Shown here: positions 8,891-17,339 of the stretch, in pieces
Layout: every line of letters begins with the position of its first letter
Position numbering within the stretch: the stretch's first letter is position 1
Source of the DNA: Pseudomonadales bacterium
GTDB taxonomy: Bacteria > Pseudomonadota > Gammaproteobacteria > Pseudomonadales > Azotimanducaceae
NCBI GenBank assembly: GCA_019090385.1
Contig: JAHRWB010000017.1
Location: 1-64,000 of the forward strand
DNA: 64,000 bases
Reading direction: 5' to 3'
Program-made: the position numbers and the translations under genes
The notes under the pieces: model-generated
Database searches by the model: none
The model's input: only the letters and a program-made list of their open reading frames with translations
What the model was told of the DNA's origin: nothing

Positions 8891-11650
8891 TTACTCATTC
8901 AGCTTCTCAAGGGTTGCGCTTAAACTATCCAGGTGCAGCGCCGCTTCACTAAATTCATGCTCTCCCAAGGCTTTAAGATAAGCATCAAAAGCCAATTTAG
9001 CATCACGCACCAGCACCTCGGATGTTTTACTCGAAGTGCCCGATTCTGAATCCAACAACCCCAGTAATGCTTCATCGAAAGTTTCCGCGTAACTCAATCT
9101 ATCTCCATGCATCACAGCAACCAAACGAAGCTCCGGGTAGGCTGCTGTTTCTGCACGCAGGTAAATGGGCTCCACATACAACAGCGTGTCATCAATGGGT
9201 ATTGCCAGAACATTTCCACGAATAACTTCCGAACCCTGCTGGTTCCACAATGTCAACTGGCCAGAAAGAAATGCGTCCTGATCAATTTTTGTTTCAACCT
9301 GCTGCGGCCCGAGTACACGCCGCTCCTTGGGAAACTTGTAAGCGATAAATCGTCCGTAATTTTCACCATCAGACAGCGCTGCAATCCAGCCTATCAGTAA
9401 CTGACGATTCTTCGGTGTAAAAGGCAGAATAAGGACAAACTCCGCATGATCTGAACCCGGAAGTTCCCACATGACATAGTACGGCTCAACGGGTTTAATA
9501 TTTCCATAGTGCTTTTCAGTCGCTCGAACCCAGATATCTTCCTGATTGTAAAAAACTTCCGGGTCCGTCATATGATATTTTGCAAATATCAATCCCTGAG
9601 TGAGGAGAAAATCAACAGGATATCTCACATGTGCACGTAAATTTGCCGGCATCAGCTTTTTATCCTTGAACAAAACAGGAAATATTTTGCTCCACGCCTT
9701 TATTATCGGGTCTGCATCATCAAAAATATAAAAATCGACCGAACCATCATAGGCATCAATCACCGCTTTGACAGAATTTCTAATATAGTTTTTTCCATTA
9801 AGCTGGTGAACTGTTCGCTGACCGATACGATTAACACGACCATTCTGAAAGCCAATTTCCTCACCTGATTCAAAACGTTGGCTATATGGATAGTATTCAG
9901 AACTCGTGTAGCCATCGACAATCCAATGTAAGCGTCCATCCACGGCGGTTATATACGGATCCTCATCGAAAGTAAGAAAAGGGGCTAACCGCTCTATGCG
10001 CTCCCGAATACTACGATGAAACATTATTCTGCTTTCGGTAGTCGGATAACTCGAAAACAAAAATAATGAACCATCGAACTTCCACCCGAACAATAGCTTT
10101 CTCCAGAAACTGGAAAGTGCTACGCCGCCTGATCCCTGATAATTGACATAGACATTTGTTTCTCCCTGAGGATAGTCGAACTCAGCTTCACGGGAGTTTA
10201 CTACGGCGACATCACGCGTCAGTTCTCCGTAATATATTTCAGGCCGCTCCAGTGCAAGTTCCTGCGCATCAGTCTTTGGCGGGATATCACGCACTATCAG
10301 ATTAGGTAATCCAGTTGCTGTAAAATCGCTCACGGGGGCAAGCGTATAACCATAACCATGGGTATATTTGAAGCGTTGATTGATAAATGTCTTACTCTGT
10401 TCAGGGAGATTGGATTTAGACATTTCCCTCGCCGACACCATTACCTGGCGATAACGGTCACCGATAATGTATCTATCAATATCCACATCGTGAAACTCAT
10501 AGTAGAGACGAATTTCCTGGAACTGTTTATAGACCGCATCCAGCGCCTGCAAATCCCACAAACGGATCTCCGAAAGCAGTTGTTTGTTATCATTTATCAG
10601 GCTTTCCCCAAATTTATTACCGGGTGAAAACTGACGTTCCTCCAAATTTTCAAGATGAAAACCGCGGCGCGTAAACTCAATATTATGCGCGATATAGGGC
10701 TTTTCAAAGGTGATCTCATTGGGTTTCACAATTAACCATTGCACTAACGCCGGTATGACAAGAGCGGCCATTGTCCAGGCCAGGCCAATAGCGAGCCAAG
10801 CACTGATGGTCGCTACCAGATAAGGTGGTCCAATGGGTGCACGTTGTCGCATTAGCCGATTCATGAAACTGCGAAAACGATGAAAGGTAGGCAAAAGCCC
10901 CGCCATCAGGAAGATAAATCCCATAATAATCTTGGCGGGCAGCCCGATGTGAACATCGGTCCACCCAGGCCCATTGACCACTCCAAGATCAGAATAAAGT
11001 AAATGAAAGACTCCTAACAGTTCTCCATAAGCCAATGTCAACGCCAAAAATGCACTTGCTACAGGAATCGAGATCGGATTAACAGGTTCCTGGGAGTGGA
11101 CCTCAAGAAGAAAACCCGGGCGACCCGGAGTCTCACGAAAAAGTAGTACCACTGCTAGCACTATTACCGCAATGGCAATAGCCAGCCAATAAATATGATC
11201 CAGAAAAGGCAGCACAAAAAGATAAAATCCGGTATTCAACCCGAGCATTGGTTCAACAACAGCTGTCGATTCACCATTAATAAAGAGTAATAACTGCTCC
11301 CAGCTCGACAAACTCCATACAAGCCCAGCGAGCACGGCCAATTTGCATCCCAGACGCCTTAGCTGTTTACCAGCAGGGTAAAGTACGAAAAAAGCCAGCA
11401 TATAAGCAAGGAGCGCACCAACACCTGCAAGCAATACACGGGTGGTAATGATCTTTAAAAACCTGTCTTCAAAGCCCAGAGATTCATACCACAACAACTC
11501 TCCCCAGAAATCCATAAAAAGGAAGAAACTGCCTGTTAGTATCGCCAATCCAATGCCAAATTTGACTTTATGTGGACGATGAAAAGTTACGCCCTGACTA
11601 ACTATCCAGGCACTCAAAAGCAGCAAGGCAATTAAAGTCAATACATACAT
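8891..11650 (-). CDS. UPF0182 family large membrane protein
   Basis: A 919-residue protein of the UPF0182/COG1615 family, which has no established function. The first 330 or so residues contain seven or eight hydrophobic segments (for example the first 22 residues, LAGVGALLAYMLAFFVLYP, IIMGFIFLMAGLLPTF). The remaining 600 residues are hydrophilic with many Tyr/Trp and probably form a large extracytoplasmic domain; the C-terminal 70 residues are acidic and helical. The length is normal for the family, which is best known from actinobacteria and cyanobacteria and occurs sporadically in proteobacteria. The ATG at 11650 has a GAGAT motif upstream. The nearness to ppsA need not mean a shared function. 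Confidence 0.88.
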   Translation of the reverse strand: MYVLTLIALLLLSAWIVSQGVTFHRPHKVKFGIGLAILTGSFFLFMDFWGELLWYESLGFEDRFLKIITTRVLLAGVGALLAYMLAFFVLYPAGKQLRRLGCKLAVLAGLVWSLSSWEQLLLFINGESTAVVEPMLGLNTGFYLFVLPFLDHIYWLAIAIAVIVLAVVLLFRETPGRPGFLLEVHSQEPVNPISIPVASAFLALTLAYGELLGVFHLLYSDLGVVNGPGWTDVHIGLPAKIIMGFIFLMAGLLPTFHRFRSFMNRLMRQRAPIGPPYLVATISAWLAIGLAWTMAALVIPALVQWLIVKPNEITFEKPYIAHNIEFTRRGFHLENLEERQFSPGNKFGESLINDNKQLLSEIRLWDLQALDAVYKQFQEIRLYYEFHDVDIDRYIIGDRYRQVMVSAREMSKSNLPEQSKTFINQRFKYTHGYGYTLAPVSDFTATGLPNLIVRDIPPKTDAQELALERPEIYYGELTRDVAVVNSREAEFDYPQGETNVYVNYQGSGGVALSSFWRKLLFGWKFDGSLFLFSSYPTTESRIMFHRSIRERIERLAPFLTFDEDPYITAVDGRLHWIVDGYTSSEYYPYSQRFESGEEIGFQNGRVNRIGQRTVHQLNGKNYIRNSVKAVIDAYDGSVDFYIFDDADPIIKAWSKIFPVLFKDKKLMPANLRAHVRYPVDFLLTQGLIFAKYHMTDPEVFYNQEDIWVRATEKHYGNIKPVEPYYVMWELPGSDHAEFVLILPFTPKNRQLLIGWIAALSDGENYGRFIAYKFPKERRVLGPQQVETKIDQDAFLSGQLTLWNQQGSEVIRGNVLAIPIDDTLLYVEPIYLRAETAAYPELRLVAVMHGDRLSYAETFDEALLGLLDSESGTSSKTSEVLVRDAKLAFDAYLKALGEHEFSEAALHLDSLSATLEKLNE

Positions 11651-11777
11651 TTTATATCTCGTGTCTTCTTATAAGACCCGGAAAAGTAAGCTAGGCTGTT
11701 GACTAACAATCAAGCTTCGACAGGATGTATTTATGTTGGACAATTTCCCTAAAAGCTGAAATCCGTAGAAGTACCTA

Positions 11778-11807
11778 GGGCCTATCCAATTTCCACAGGA
11801 TAGGCCC
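11778..11807. terminator. Hairpin downstream of the TonB receptor gene
   Basis: A perfect 10-bp stem (GGGCCTATCC/GGATAGGCCC) with a 10-nt loop lies between the UPF0182 start and the TonB receptor stop. No T tract follows on either strand, so this is a stable 3'-end hairpin rather than a textbook Rho-independent terminator. Confidence 0.45.
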
Positions 11808-11849
11808 GGATAGCAAATTAAAGGCTAACGCCTCCGTAGAAGAAGTGCC

Positions 11850-14306
11850 TCACTTCCGCCAGCTAAATATTTCCGGCCGAAAGGTCAAGCGCAGCCAAAT
11901 TTGCTTTGGACGCGACACATATCCATTGAGGTCAGCCTGCCCACCCGCAATATTAGTCCCTGTTAAAGCAGAATTCCCCGTCAGAGGCGTTTGAAACGCG
12001 CTAACTGATGTCATCTTATTGGTTAAATTCCGTCCAATGAGTTCAAGTAACCATGCACCATCCGCTGCGCCGACGCTCACAGCTGCATCGAATCGCCACA
12101 CGCTATCACTTGTACCACCATCAGGAACTGCTTCCTGTAAAAGCACAAAGGAATCGAAGAAGGTGGATGAACCCGAAATACGTCCTACCAGGCGGTCAGA
12201 GATGGCTCGCTCGTACACCGCAGCAAAGGTGGCAGACAATTCTGGCGCCTTGGGCAAGCTAGAACCCGAGTGATCTTGCAAATCACCCGTTCCGTTTCCG
12301 GTCAGGTCAATGTTACAGCCCTGCGCCTGAGTTTGGCCGGTATAACATGCCCCAAAAAACTCGACATACTCATGTTCGACATAGGTAACCGCTGCATCCA
12401 ACCACAGACCAGGAACCGCCGCAGGTAGAAACTTCACGTCCAGTTCAAAGCCGGAGTTTTCTGACCCGGCCACATTATCAATGGAAGTCACCCGAGTAAC
12501 CGGATCAAAGTTCGACAGTTGCAGATCCTCGTACTCATAATAGAAGCCAGTCAAGCCTAGCTGCATCTGGCCATCAAGAAGCTCAGCTTTAATACCGCCC
12601 TCAAAACCTTCGACGGTTTCCTGGTCGTAATCCTGGTCAGTAGGGTTGGTTGGACTGGCGTTGAACAAACGCGTTCCGTTAAAATGGAAACCACCAGATT
12701 TAAACCCCTGCCTGTACGAGCCAAACAACATCCAGTTATCTGCAGGATGCCATGCCAGGGTAAACTCAGGCGACCAGTCGGTAAAGGTCAGTGAATTCTC
12801 TTCCAGGTTATCTGTTAGATCAACCGTCTCTCCCCAGCCAAGGCCATTGGGTAGCTCAAGGCTTGCTTCAGCCTTGCGCTTCTCATGCGAATATCTAATC
12901 CCGCCAGACAATTCCAATTCAGGCGTAATGTCCCAACGAAGTTCACCAAAGGCAGACCATGCCGTGGAATTGATGCGAAAGGGGTTGGAAGCCCTCTGCA
13001 AAAGAACGAAAGGGGCCAAATTGGCAATGGCACTCCGGCTGCGTTGCGTATGTTCATCATCTTGAAAAAAGACACCTAACATACCGTTTACCTGGGATTC
13101 AAAATCGGTGTTAATGCGAAATTCCTGGGAGAATGTTCTTTTGGTGATCAGCCCAGCTGAAACCAAATTAGAAATTGGTGCCGCACTGAACTGATCGACA
13201 TCATCTACGTCCACCTCGTAGTAACCTGTTGTGGAAGTAAGTGCCATACTGTCTGATAAGTCATACTCAACATCTGCACTTAAAAGCAGTTGTTCGACGT
13301 CTTTCGCGCCCTGACTCTCATCAAGTGACGGATGCAACGCCCGAATGGCCGGGTCTATCCCGCCCATTGCATACCGAGTACTGGCTTTGCAATCGTCCAC
13401 ACCAGGCACGGCTCCATTGGGGCCAGCGTCCCCATTAGGACAGTAAACACGCTGCCCCTGTCCTATAATAGCCGCCCTTCCATCCTCTTCCTGATACGCA
13501 GCTTTGAATCGCACCATCAAGTTATCGCTAGGCTCATACACCAGAGTTCCACGCAAGCCAAGAGCTTGTTCACCCGGTGCCCTGCTGTCCGGCGGCGGGG
13601 TCACCCGAGAATCCTGGGGTAACCCTTCACGTGGGACACTATTCTTAAACAAGCCCTTGGAGTCATCATAACGAATTGCTAAACGAGCACCCAGCGTATC
13701 GCTCACGGGCCCGGAAATTACGGCTTCTATGCCCACCTCATCACCCTCGAACTCATTGCTTACGCGAAATTTGGTTTCGAACTCCGATGTAGGATCTGCA
13801 GATTTCAATGCAATAACACCACCTGAAGCGTTCTTGCCGAAATACAATGCCTGAGGGCCCTTGAGTACATCCACCTGAGCCAGGTCAAACTGACCAAGCT
13901 TGACAATACCAGAATAACTGACAGGTATTCCGTCTACATTTATACTGACAGCCTGATCAATAAACGCGCTTGCGCTACCGCTGCTCACGCCCCTTAACTG
14001 AATACCACCAGAAAACCCGGCACCGTTAGTGTTTGCCGACAAACTTGGAACCAACCCCGCCATCGATAACAAACCCTCGACACCACGCTTGTCCAGCAAC
14101 TCGCCCGTAAACGATGATATGGCGATAGGCACATCAATTACACGCTCATCACGCCTGCGTGCCTGAACAATAACCTCCTCAATAATAGTGGCCTGCTTCT
14201 CTGCTGCCAGAGCGGGCGCAACTTCCACCACGCCCATCAAAAGCAAACCCACCTTCATAACTTTACCTAAACTACCTAAACTTATTTTACAGCCATCAAT
14301 CTCCAT
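11850..14306 (-). CDS. TonB-dependent outer-membrane receptor next to a Rieske oxygenase
   Basis: An 818-residue outer-membrane gated porin. A signal peptide (MKVGLLLMGVVEVAPALAA, from residue 17) is followed by a TonB-box-like IEEVIVQARRR. The plug domain has LRGVSSGSASAFIDQAVSIN and VDVLKGPQALYFGKNASGG, then the 22-strand barrel. The ATG at 14306 has a GGGGG motif 5-6 nt upstream; the ATG at 14258 would give a cleaner signal peptide, so the start is uncertain. It lies 184 bp downstream of the oxygenase beta subunit, on the same strand. The context suggests it imports the aromatic or hydrophobic substrate of the oxygenase, but that is inference; related receptors also carry siderophores. Confidence 0.92.
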   Translation of the reverse strand: MEIDGCKISLGSLGKVMKVGLLLMGVVEVAPALAAEKQATIIEEVIVQARRRDERVIDVPIAISSFTGELLDKRGVEGLLSMAGLVPSLSANTNGAGFSGGIQLRGVSSGSASAFIDQAVSINVDGIPVSYSGIVKLGQFDLAQVDVLKGPQALYFGKNASGGVIALKSADPTSEFETKFRVSNEFEGDEVGIEAVISGPVSDTLGARLAIRYDDSKGLFKNSVPREGLPQDSRVTPPPDSRAPGEQALGLRGTLVYEPSDNLMVRFKAAYQEEDGRAAIIGQGQRVYCPNGDAGPNGAVPGVDDCKASTRYAMGGIDPAIRALHPSLDESQGAKDVEQLLLSADVEYDLSDSMALTSTTGYYEVDVDDVDQFSAAPISNLVSAGLITKRTFSQEFRINTDFESQVNGMLGVFFQDDEHTQRSRSAIANLAPFVLLQRASNPFRINSTAWSAFGELRWDITPELELSGGIRYSHEKRKAEASLELPNGLGWGETVDLTDNLEENSLTFTDWSPEFTLAWHPADNWMLFGSYRQGFKSGGFHFNGTRLFNASPTNPTDQDYDQETVEGFEGGIKAELLDGQMQLGLTGFYYEYEDLQLSNFDPVTRVTSIDNVAGSENSGFELDVKFLPAAVPGLWLDAAVTYVEHEYVEFFGACYTGQTQAQGCNIDLTGNGTGDLQDHSGSSLPKAPELSATFAAVYERAISDRLVGRISGSSTFFDSFVLLQEAVPDGGTSDSVWRFDAAVSVGAADGAWLLELIGRNLTNKMTSVSAFQTPLTGNSALTGTNIAGGQADLNGYVSRPKQIWLRLTFRPEIFSWRK

Positions 14307-14490
14307 TCCAAGCCCCCTGAACTGATCTTATTGTTGGTTAATCTTAATACTGGTTCATCTAATTAATTATTGATTGATCTGGTTACTGATTGACAAGCCG
14401 CGTGTGCGCCCTCGTAAAACAGCTTCCGTAAATGTCTGCCGATGTCCTCTACCTACGTGAAATTTGACAGTAATCTCACAAAGCGATGAC

Positions 14491-15039
14491 TCACAAAATA
14501 AATGCTACACGTCCGTGGGGTCGCAACTCTTCCAAGTCGAGTACAGCCCTCTTCATTCGAATGTAAAATCCTTCTGGGCCACCTGTCTCAAGCAAATACT
14601 CAGCATGACCTGGAAATATATTCAAGCTCGCAGCCTGGCTACGATATACAACAAAATTAGCTTTGGCTTCTACCGCATTCTCTTTAACAACCTTAGCCTG
14701 GACATTGGTGATTGAGCGCCGAATTGTAGAGCGTGGATTCTCTGCCCAGTTGGTGCCGTTCACTATCGACCTGACTCTTTGATGCAGCAGAAAACGATCG
14801 TCCTGAATCATTAGTAAATCTTTCCTGGGATCACCATCTGGCTTGTCCGTCGATGGTACCAGATAGGATAACTCCTCCGTCCATAGCGCTAACCACTCTT
14901 CAACGCACCAGGTATCCAGTAATTCTGCTTCATGATAAAGAAAGTTCTCAACCGCTAAGCGTAGATTAATATCTGAACCGAGCGACTGTGGCAGCGCATT
15001 ATCAGCAAGCGGGCGTTTAGAGTTGCTAGCCTTATTCAT
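14491..15039 (-). CDS. Aromatic-ring-hydroxylating dioxygenase, beta subunit
   Basis: A 182-residue small subunit of a Rieske non-heme iron oxygenase, a structural cone-shaped NTF2-like fold. Recognisable features are VENFLYHEAELLDTWCVEEW and LWTEELSYLVPSTD near the N-terminus and the RSIVNGTNWAENPRSTIRR stretch mid-protein. The ATG overlaps the alpha-subunit TGA (ATGA), so the two subunits are translationally coupled. No ferredoxin or reductase gene is adjacent, so electrons must come from partners encoded elsewhere. Confidence 0.9.
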   Translation of the reverse strand: MNKASNSKRPLADNALPQSLGSDINLRLAVENFLYHEAELLDTWCVEEWLALWTEELSYLVPSTDKPDGDPRKDLLMIQDDRFLLHQRVRSIVNGTNWAENPRSTIRRSITNVQAKVVKENAVEAKANFVVYRSQAASLNIFPGHAEYLLETGGPEGFYIRMKRAVLDLEELRPHGRVAFIL

Positions 15040-16382
15040 GAGGCCTCCACTTCCGAGGCAAACATCTTGTAGGGGGCCGATTCTGGAATGGCTTTTTCGC
15101 CAGTCATTAATTCATTGTAATGGCGCCAGAACGTTCTCATCTGCAACTCATCGGTGCCCCCTGGAAACTCAGTTTCCATGCCGCGAGAAATATCGTTCCA
15201 CGGGTCAATCTGGTAAGAAGCAAAGCCTTGTTGACAGCGTGCAAGCGCCTCCACGTCATCAGGGGTTGCCAAACCTGCAGGCCCCCAAAAGGTAAGGAAA
15301 CCGGTTTTACGTGCCGGCAATAGCGCTTCTGAAATTTCTGGTGGACTGATCTCCCAACCGGTAATTTCAAGGTAATCAGGCTTGGCAGGATAAAATGTTC
15401 GAAGTGTGCAACCCATACCTACGCCATCAACGATTATGAAATTAGGAAAGATCAGAAGATTCCGCCCCCCGAGTATACGATCGGTCCATTTTTCACCGTG
15501 TTTTTTTATCAATTCCGACCGATACTTCGTGTATTCCTGGCGCTCGTTATCATTTTGAAAGTCTCGTGCGAGATTCCCTGGAATTTTACCGTGAGAGAGA
15601 TCCGGGCTACCAACTACCGCATGGCCATTCCCCAGGTCCATTCCTCCCCTACCCGGGGCTCCCGCTTGACCGGTAAGAGAACCCCCGCGCTTCTTGAAAT
15701 CTACACCACTGGCTGCAATCATCTGAACGTAGCGATTATGCGTCGTCAAGGCGTGGTAGCCGTCGATGCTATTTTCCACCAACAATTTCCAATTAGCTTC
15801 CATACTATAGTAGTGCGTACCGCTTGATACCTTCATCATTGAAGCCGACTGATCTGCAATAAGATCGAGATAATCCGACGCGCCGGCGAGATACTCCTTA
15901 AGGCTCTGCGACTGTTCCTTATCCCAACACAGAAACCAAAAACCACGATAACTATCAACATGTGGCGGCCGTGGAAGGCAGCGGTCCTGTCGCTTCCACC
16001 CTTTAGGATAACTTTCTTCTCCTGGCAAGGTAACAAGGTCACCCTCTGTATTGAAAGTCCATCCATGGTAGAAGCAACGCAATTTACGGGCATTGCCCTC
16101 TTTACGAGTCTCCAGAATCATGCCCCTATGTGTACAAACATTCACCAGGACATTGATATTGTTGACCGAATTACGCACGAAAACTACCGGCCGACCACCC
16201 ACTCGACGTGTACGAAAGTCATGAACATTTTCCAACTCTGATTCATGGCCTACATAAAGCCAACATTTATCAAATATTGACTTTCGCTCTGTCTCAAGAA
16301 TCTTTGGCTCAACCATTGTGGCCCGGTTAACCCAGAATTTTGGTGTTTCTCGGTCATCAATAATCAACGGTAATTCAGACAT
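15036..16382 (-). CDS. Aromatic-ring-hydroxylating dioxygenase, alpha subunit (Rieske)
   Basis: A 448-residue catalytic subunit, normal length for the family. The Rieske [2Fe-2S] ligands are C83-x-H85 and C103-x2-H106 (VCTHRG and CFYHGW). The mononuclear-iron motif is ENSIDGYHALTTH with H210 and H215, and D207 would be the conserved bridging Asp. The start ATG at 16382 has GGGAG 7 nt upstream. The enzyme adds O2 to an aromatic ring using electrons from a separate ferredoxin/reductase. The beta subunit and a TonB receptor follow on the same strand. The true substrate cannot be inferred. Confidence 0.95.
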   Translation of the reverse strand: MSELPLIIDDRETPKFWVNRATMVEPKILETERKSIFDKCWLYVGHESELENVHDFRTRRVGGRPVVFVRNSVNNINVLVNVCTHRGMILETRKEGNARKLRCFYHGWTFNTEGDLVTLPGEESYPKGWKRQDRCLPRPPHVDSYRGFWFLCWDKEQSQSLKEYLAGASDYLDLIADQSASMMKVSSGTHYYSMEANWKLLVENSIDGYHALTTHNRYVQMIAASGVDFKKRGGSLTGQAGAPGRGGMDLGNGHAVVGSPDLSHGKIPGNLARDFQNDNERQEYTKYRSELIKKHGEKWTDRILGGRNLLIFPNFIIVDGVGMGCTLRTFYPAKPDYLEITGWEISPPEISEALLPARKTGFLTFWGPAGLATPDDVEALARCQQGFASYQIDPWNDISRGMETEFPGGTDELQMRTFWRHYNELMTGEKAIPESAPYKMFASEVEAS

Positions 16383-16743
16383 TCTTATGCTCCCAACGCA
16401 CCATTAAACCAACAAAACTTGCGTTTCTGTCGTATAACCATACAAAGCAACGCCCCACAAAGTAAAGCTGCATACTGACGAAAGCTGTAAAACTAACCAA
16501 CATGCCACATTGGGATATGCCCGATTTTGAAACTAACGCTACACAAATGGCGCACCCCAAACCCCGCGATAGACCGGGGCTGGACTACTTATATCTATAG
16601 TCATAGCGCTATACACCAGTATGGCAGAATAAGTACAGTGAACTTGCAACAATTGGTGTAGCATTTATTCAGGATGCAAATTAAAATGAATACCAATTAC
16701 TGGCGACAGTAGATAGTTTCCCACCCAATCCAGGAAGTCAAAA
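16383..16743. other. Divergent intergenic region, Rieske operon / nitrobindin-like gene
   Basis: 361 bp between two divergently transcribed genes. It must hold both promoters. I see the 8-bp palindrome TAGCGCTA near 16604 and AT-rich stretches, but no regulator site or RNA element I can name. A 61-codon frame on the minus strand here overlaps the oxygenase start and is not credible. Confidence 0.6.
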
Positions 16744-17307
16744 ATGACGGATAACACTATAGATTATGGCCCATTAACACAGTTAATCGGTGTGTGGAAG
16801 GGAAGCAAAGGTATGGATGTCGCGCCGGAGCCCGATGGCACAGAAAATACCCCATACCATGAAACCATAACCTTCACCGCCAAAGGTGACGTCACCAATG
16901 CTGATTCTCAGGTTCTCTGCGTTCTTCACTATCATCAAATCGTTCAACGTAAGTCAGATGATGCCGTATTCCACGACGAAACCGGCTATTGGATGTGGGA
17001 TGCCAATGCGGGCGTGGTCATGCACTCTCTACTTATTCCTCGCGCAGTAGGGGTACTTGCGGGTGGGCAACATAATGGAAAAAAAGACGCAGATAATAAT
17101 ATCACGCTGGAAGTTTCAGCAAGCGTTGACAGCCCGGACTGGCAAATTATTCAGTCCCCCTTCATGCAAAAGAAAGCCCGGACAACTGAATTTCGACACA
17201 AGATAATTGTTGGTAACGGTAAACTTAATTATTCTGAAACAACCATGTTGGATATTTATGGCAAGGTCTTTGAGCATACAGATCAAAATGAACTACTGCG
17301 TGAATAA
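16744..17307 (+). CDS. Nitrobindin-like heme-binding beta-barrel protein (DUF1794/FABP-like)
   Basis: A 187-residue protein of the DUF1794/THAP4-type beta-barrel family. The signature GVWKGSKGMDVAPEPDGTE near residue 16 matches the opening GxWxGxG motif of these lipocalin-like folds. Later strands carry RTTEFRHKIIVGNGKLNYSE. Well-studied members bind heme and react with nitric oxide or peroxynitrite; whether this one does is inference. AGGAAG lies 7 nt before the ATG. It is convergent with the M16 protease gene, with only 32 bp between the two stops. Confidence 0.85.
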   Translation: MTDNTIDYGPLTQLIGVWKGSKGMDVAPEPDGTENTPYHETITFTAKGDVTNADSQVLCVLHYHQIVQRKSDDAVFHDETGYWMWDANAGVVMHSLLIPRAVGVLAGGQHNGKKDADNNITLEVSASVDSPDWQIIQSPFMQKKARTTEFRHKIIVGNGKLNYSETTMLDIYGKVFEHTDQNELLRE

Positions 17308-17339
17308 CCCAACACAATAAAACGTATACCAAATACCGC

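Noticed and set aside
12646-13065. 139-codon plus-strand frame
   Set aside because: Antisense to the TonB receptor gene; shadow frame.
16375-16560. 61-codon minus-strand frame in the divergent region
   Set aside because: Overlaps the start of the oxygenase alpha gene and has no recognisable feature.
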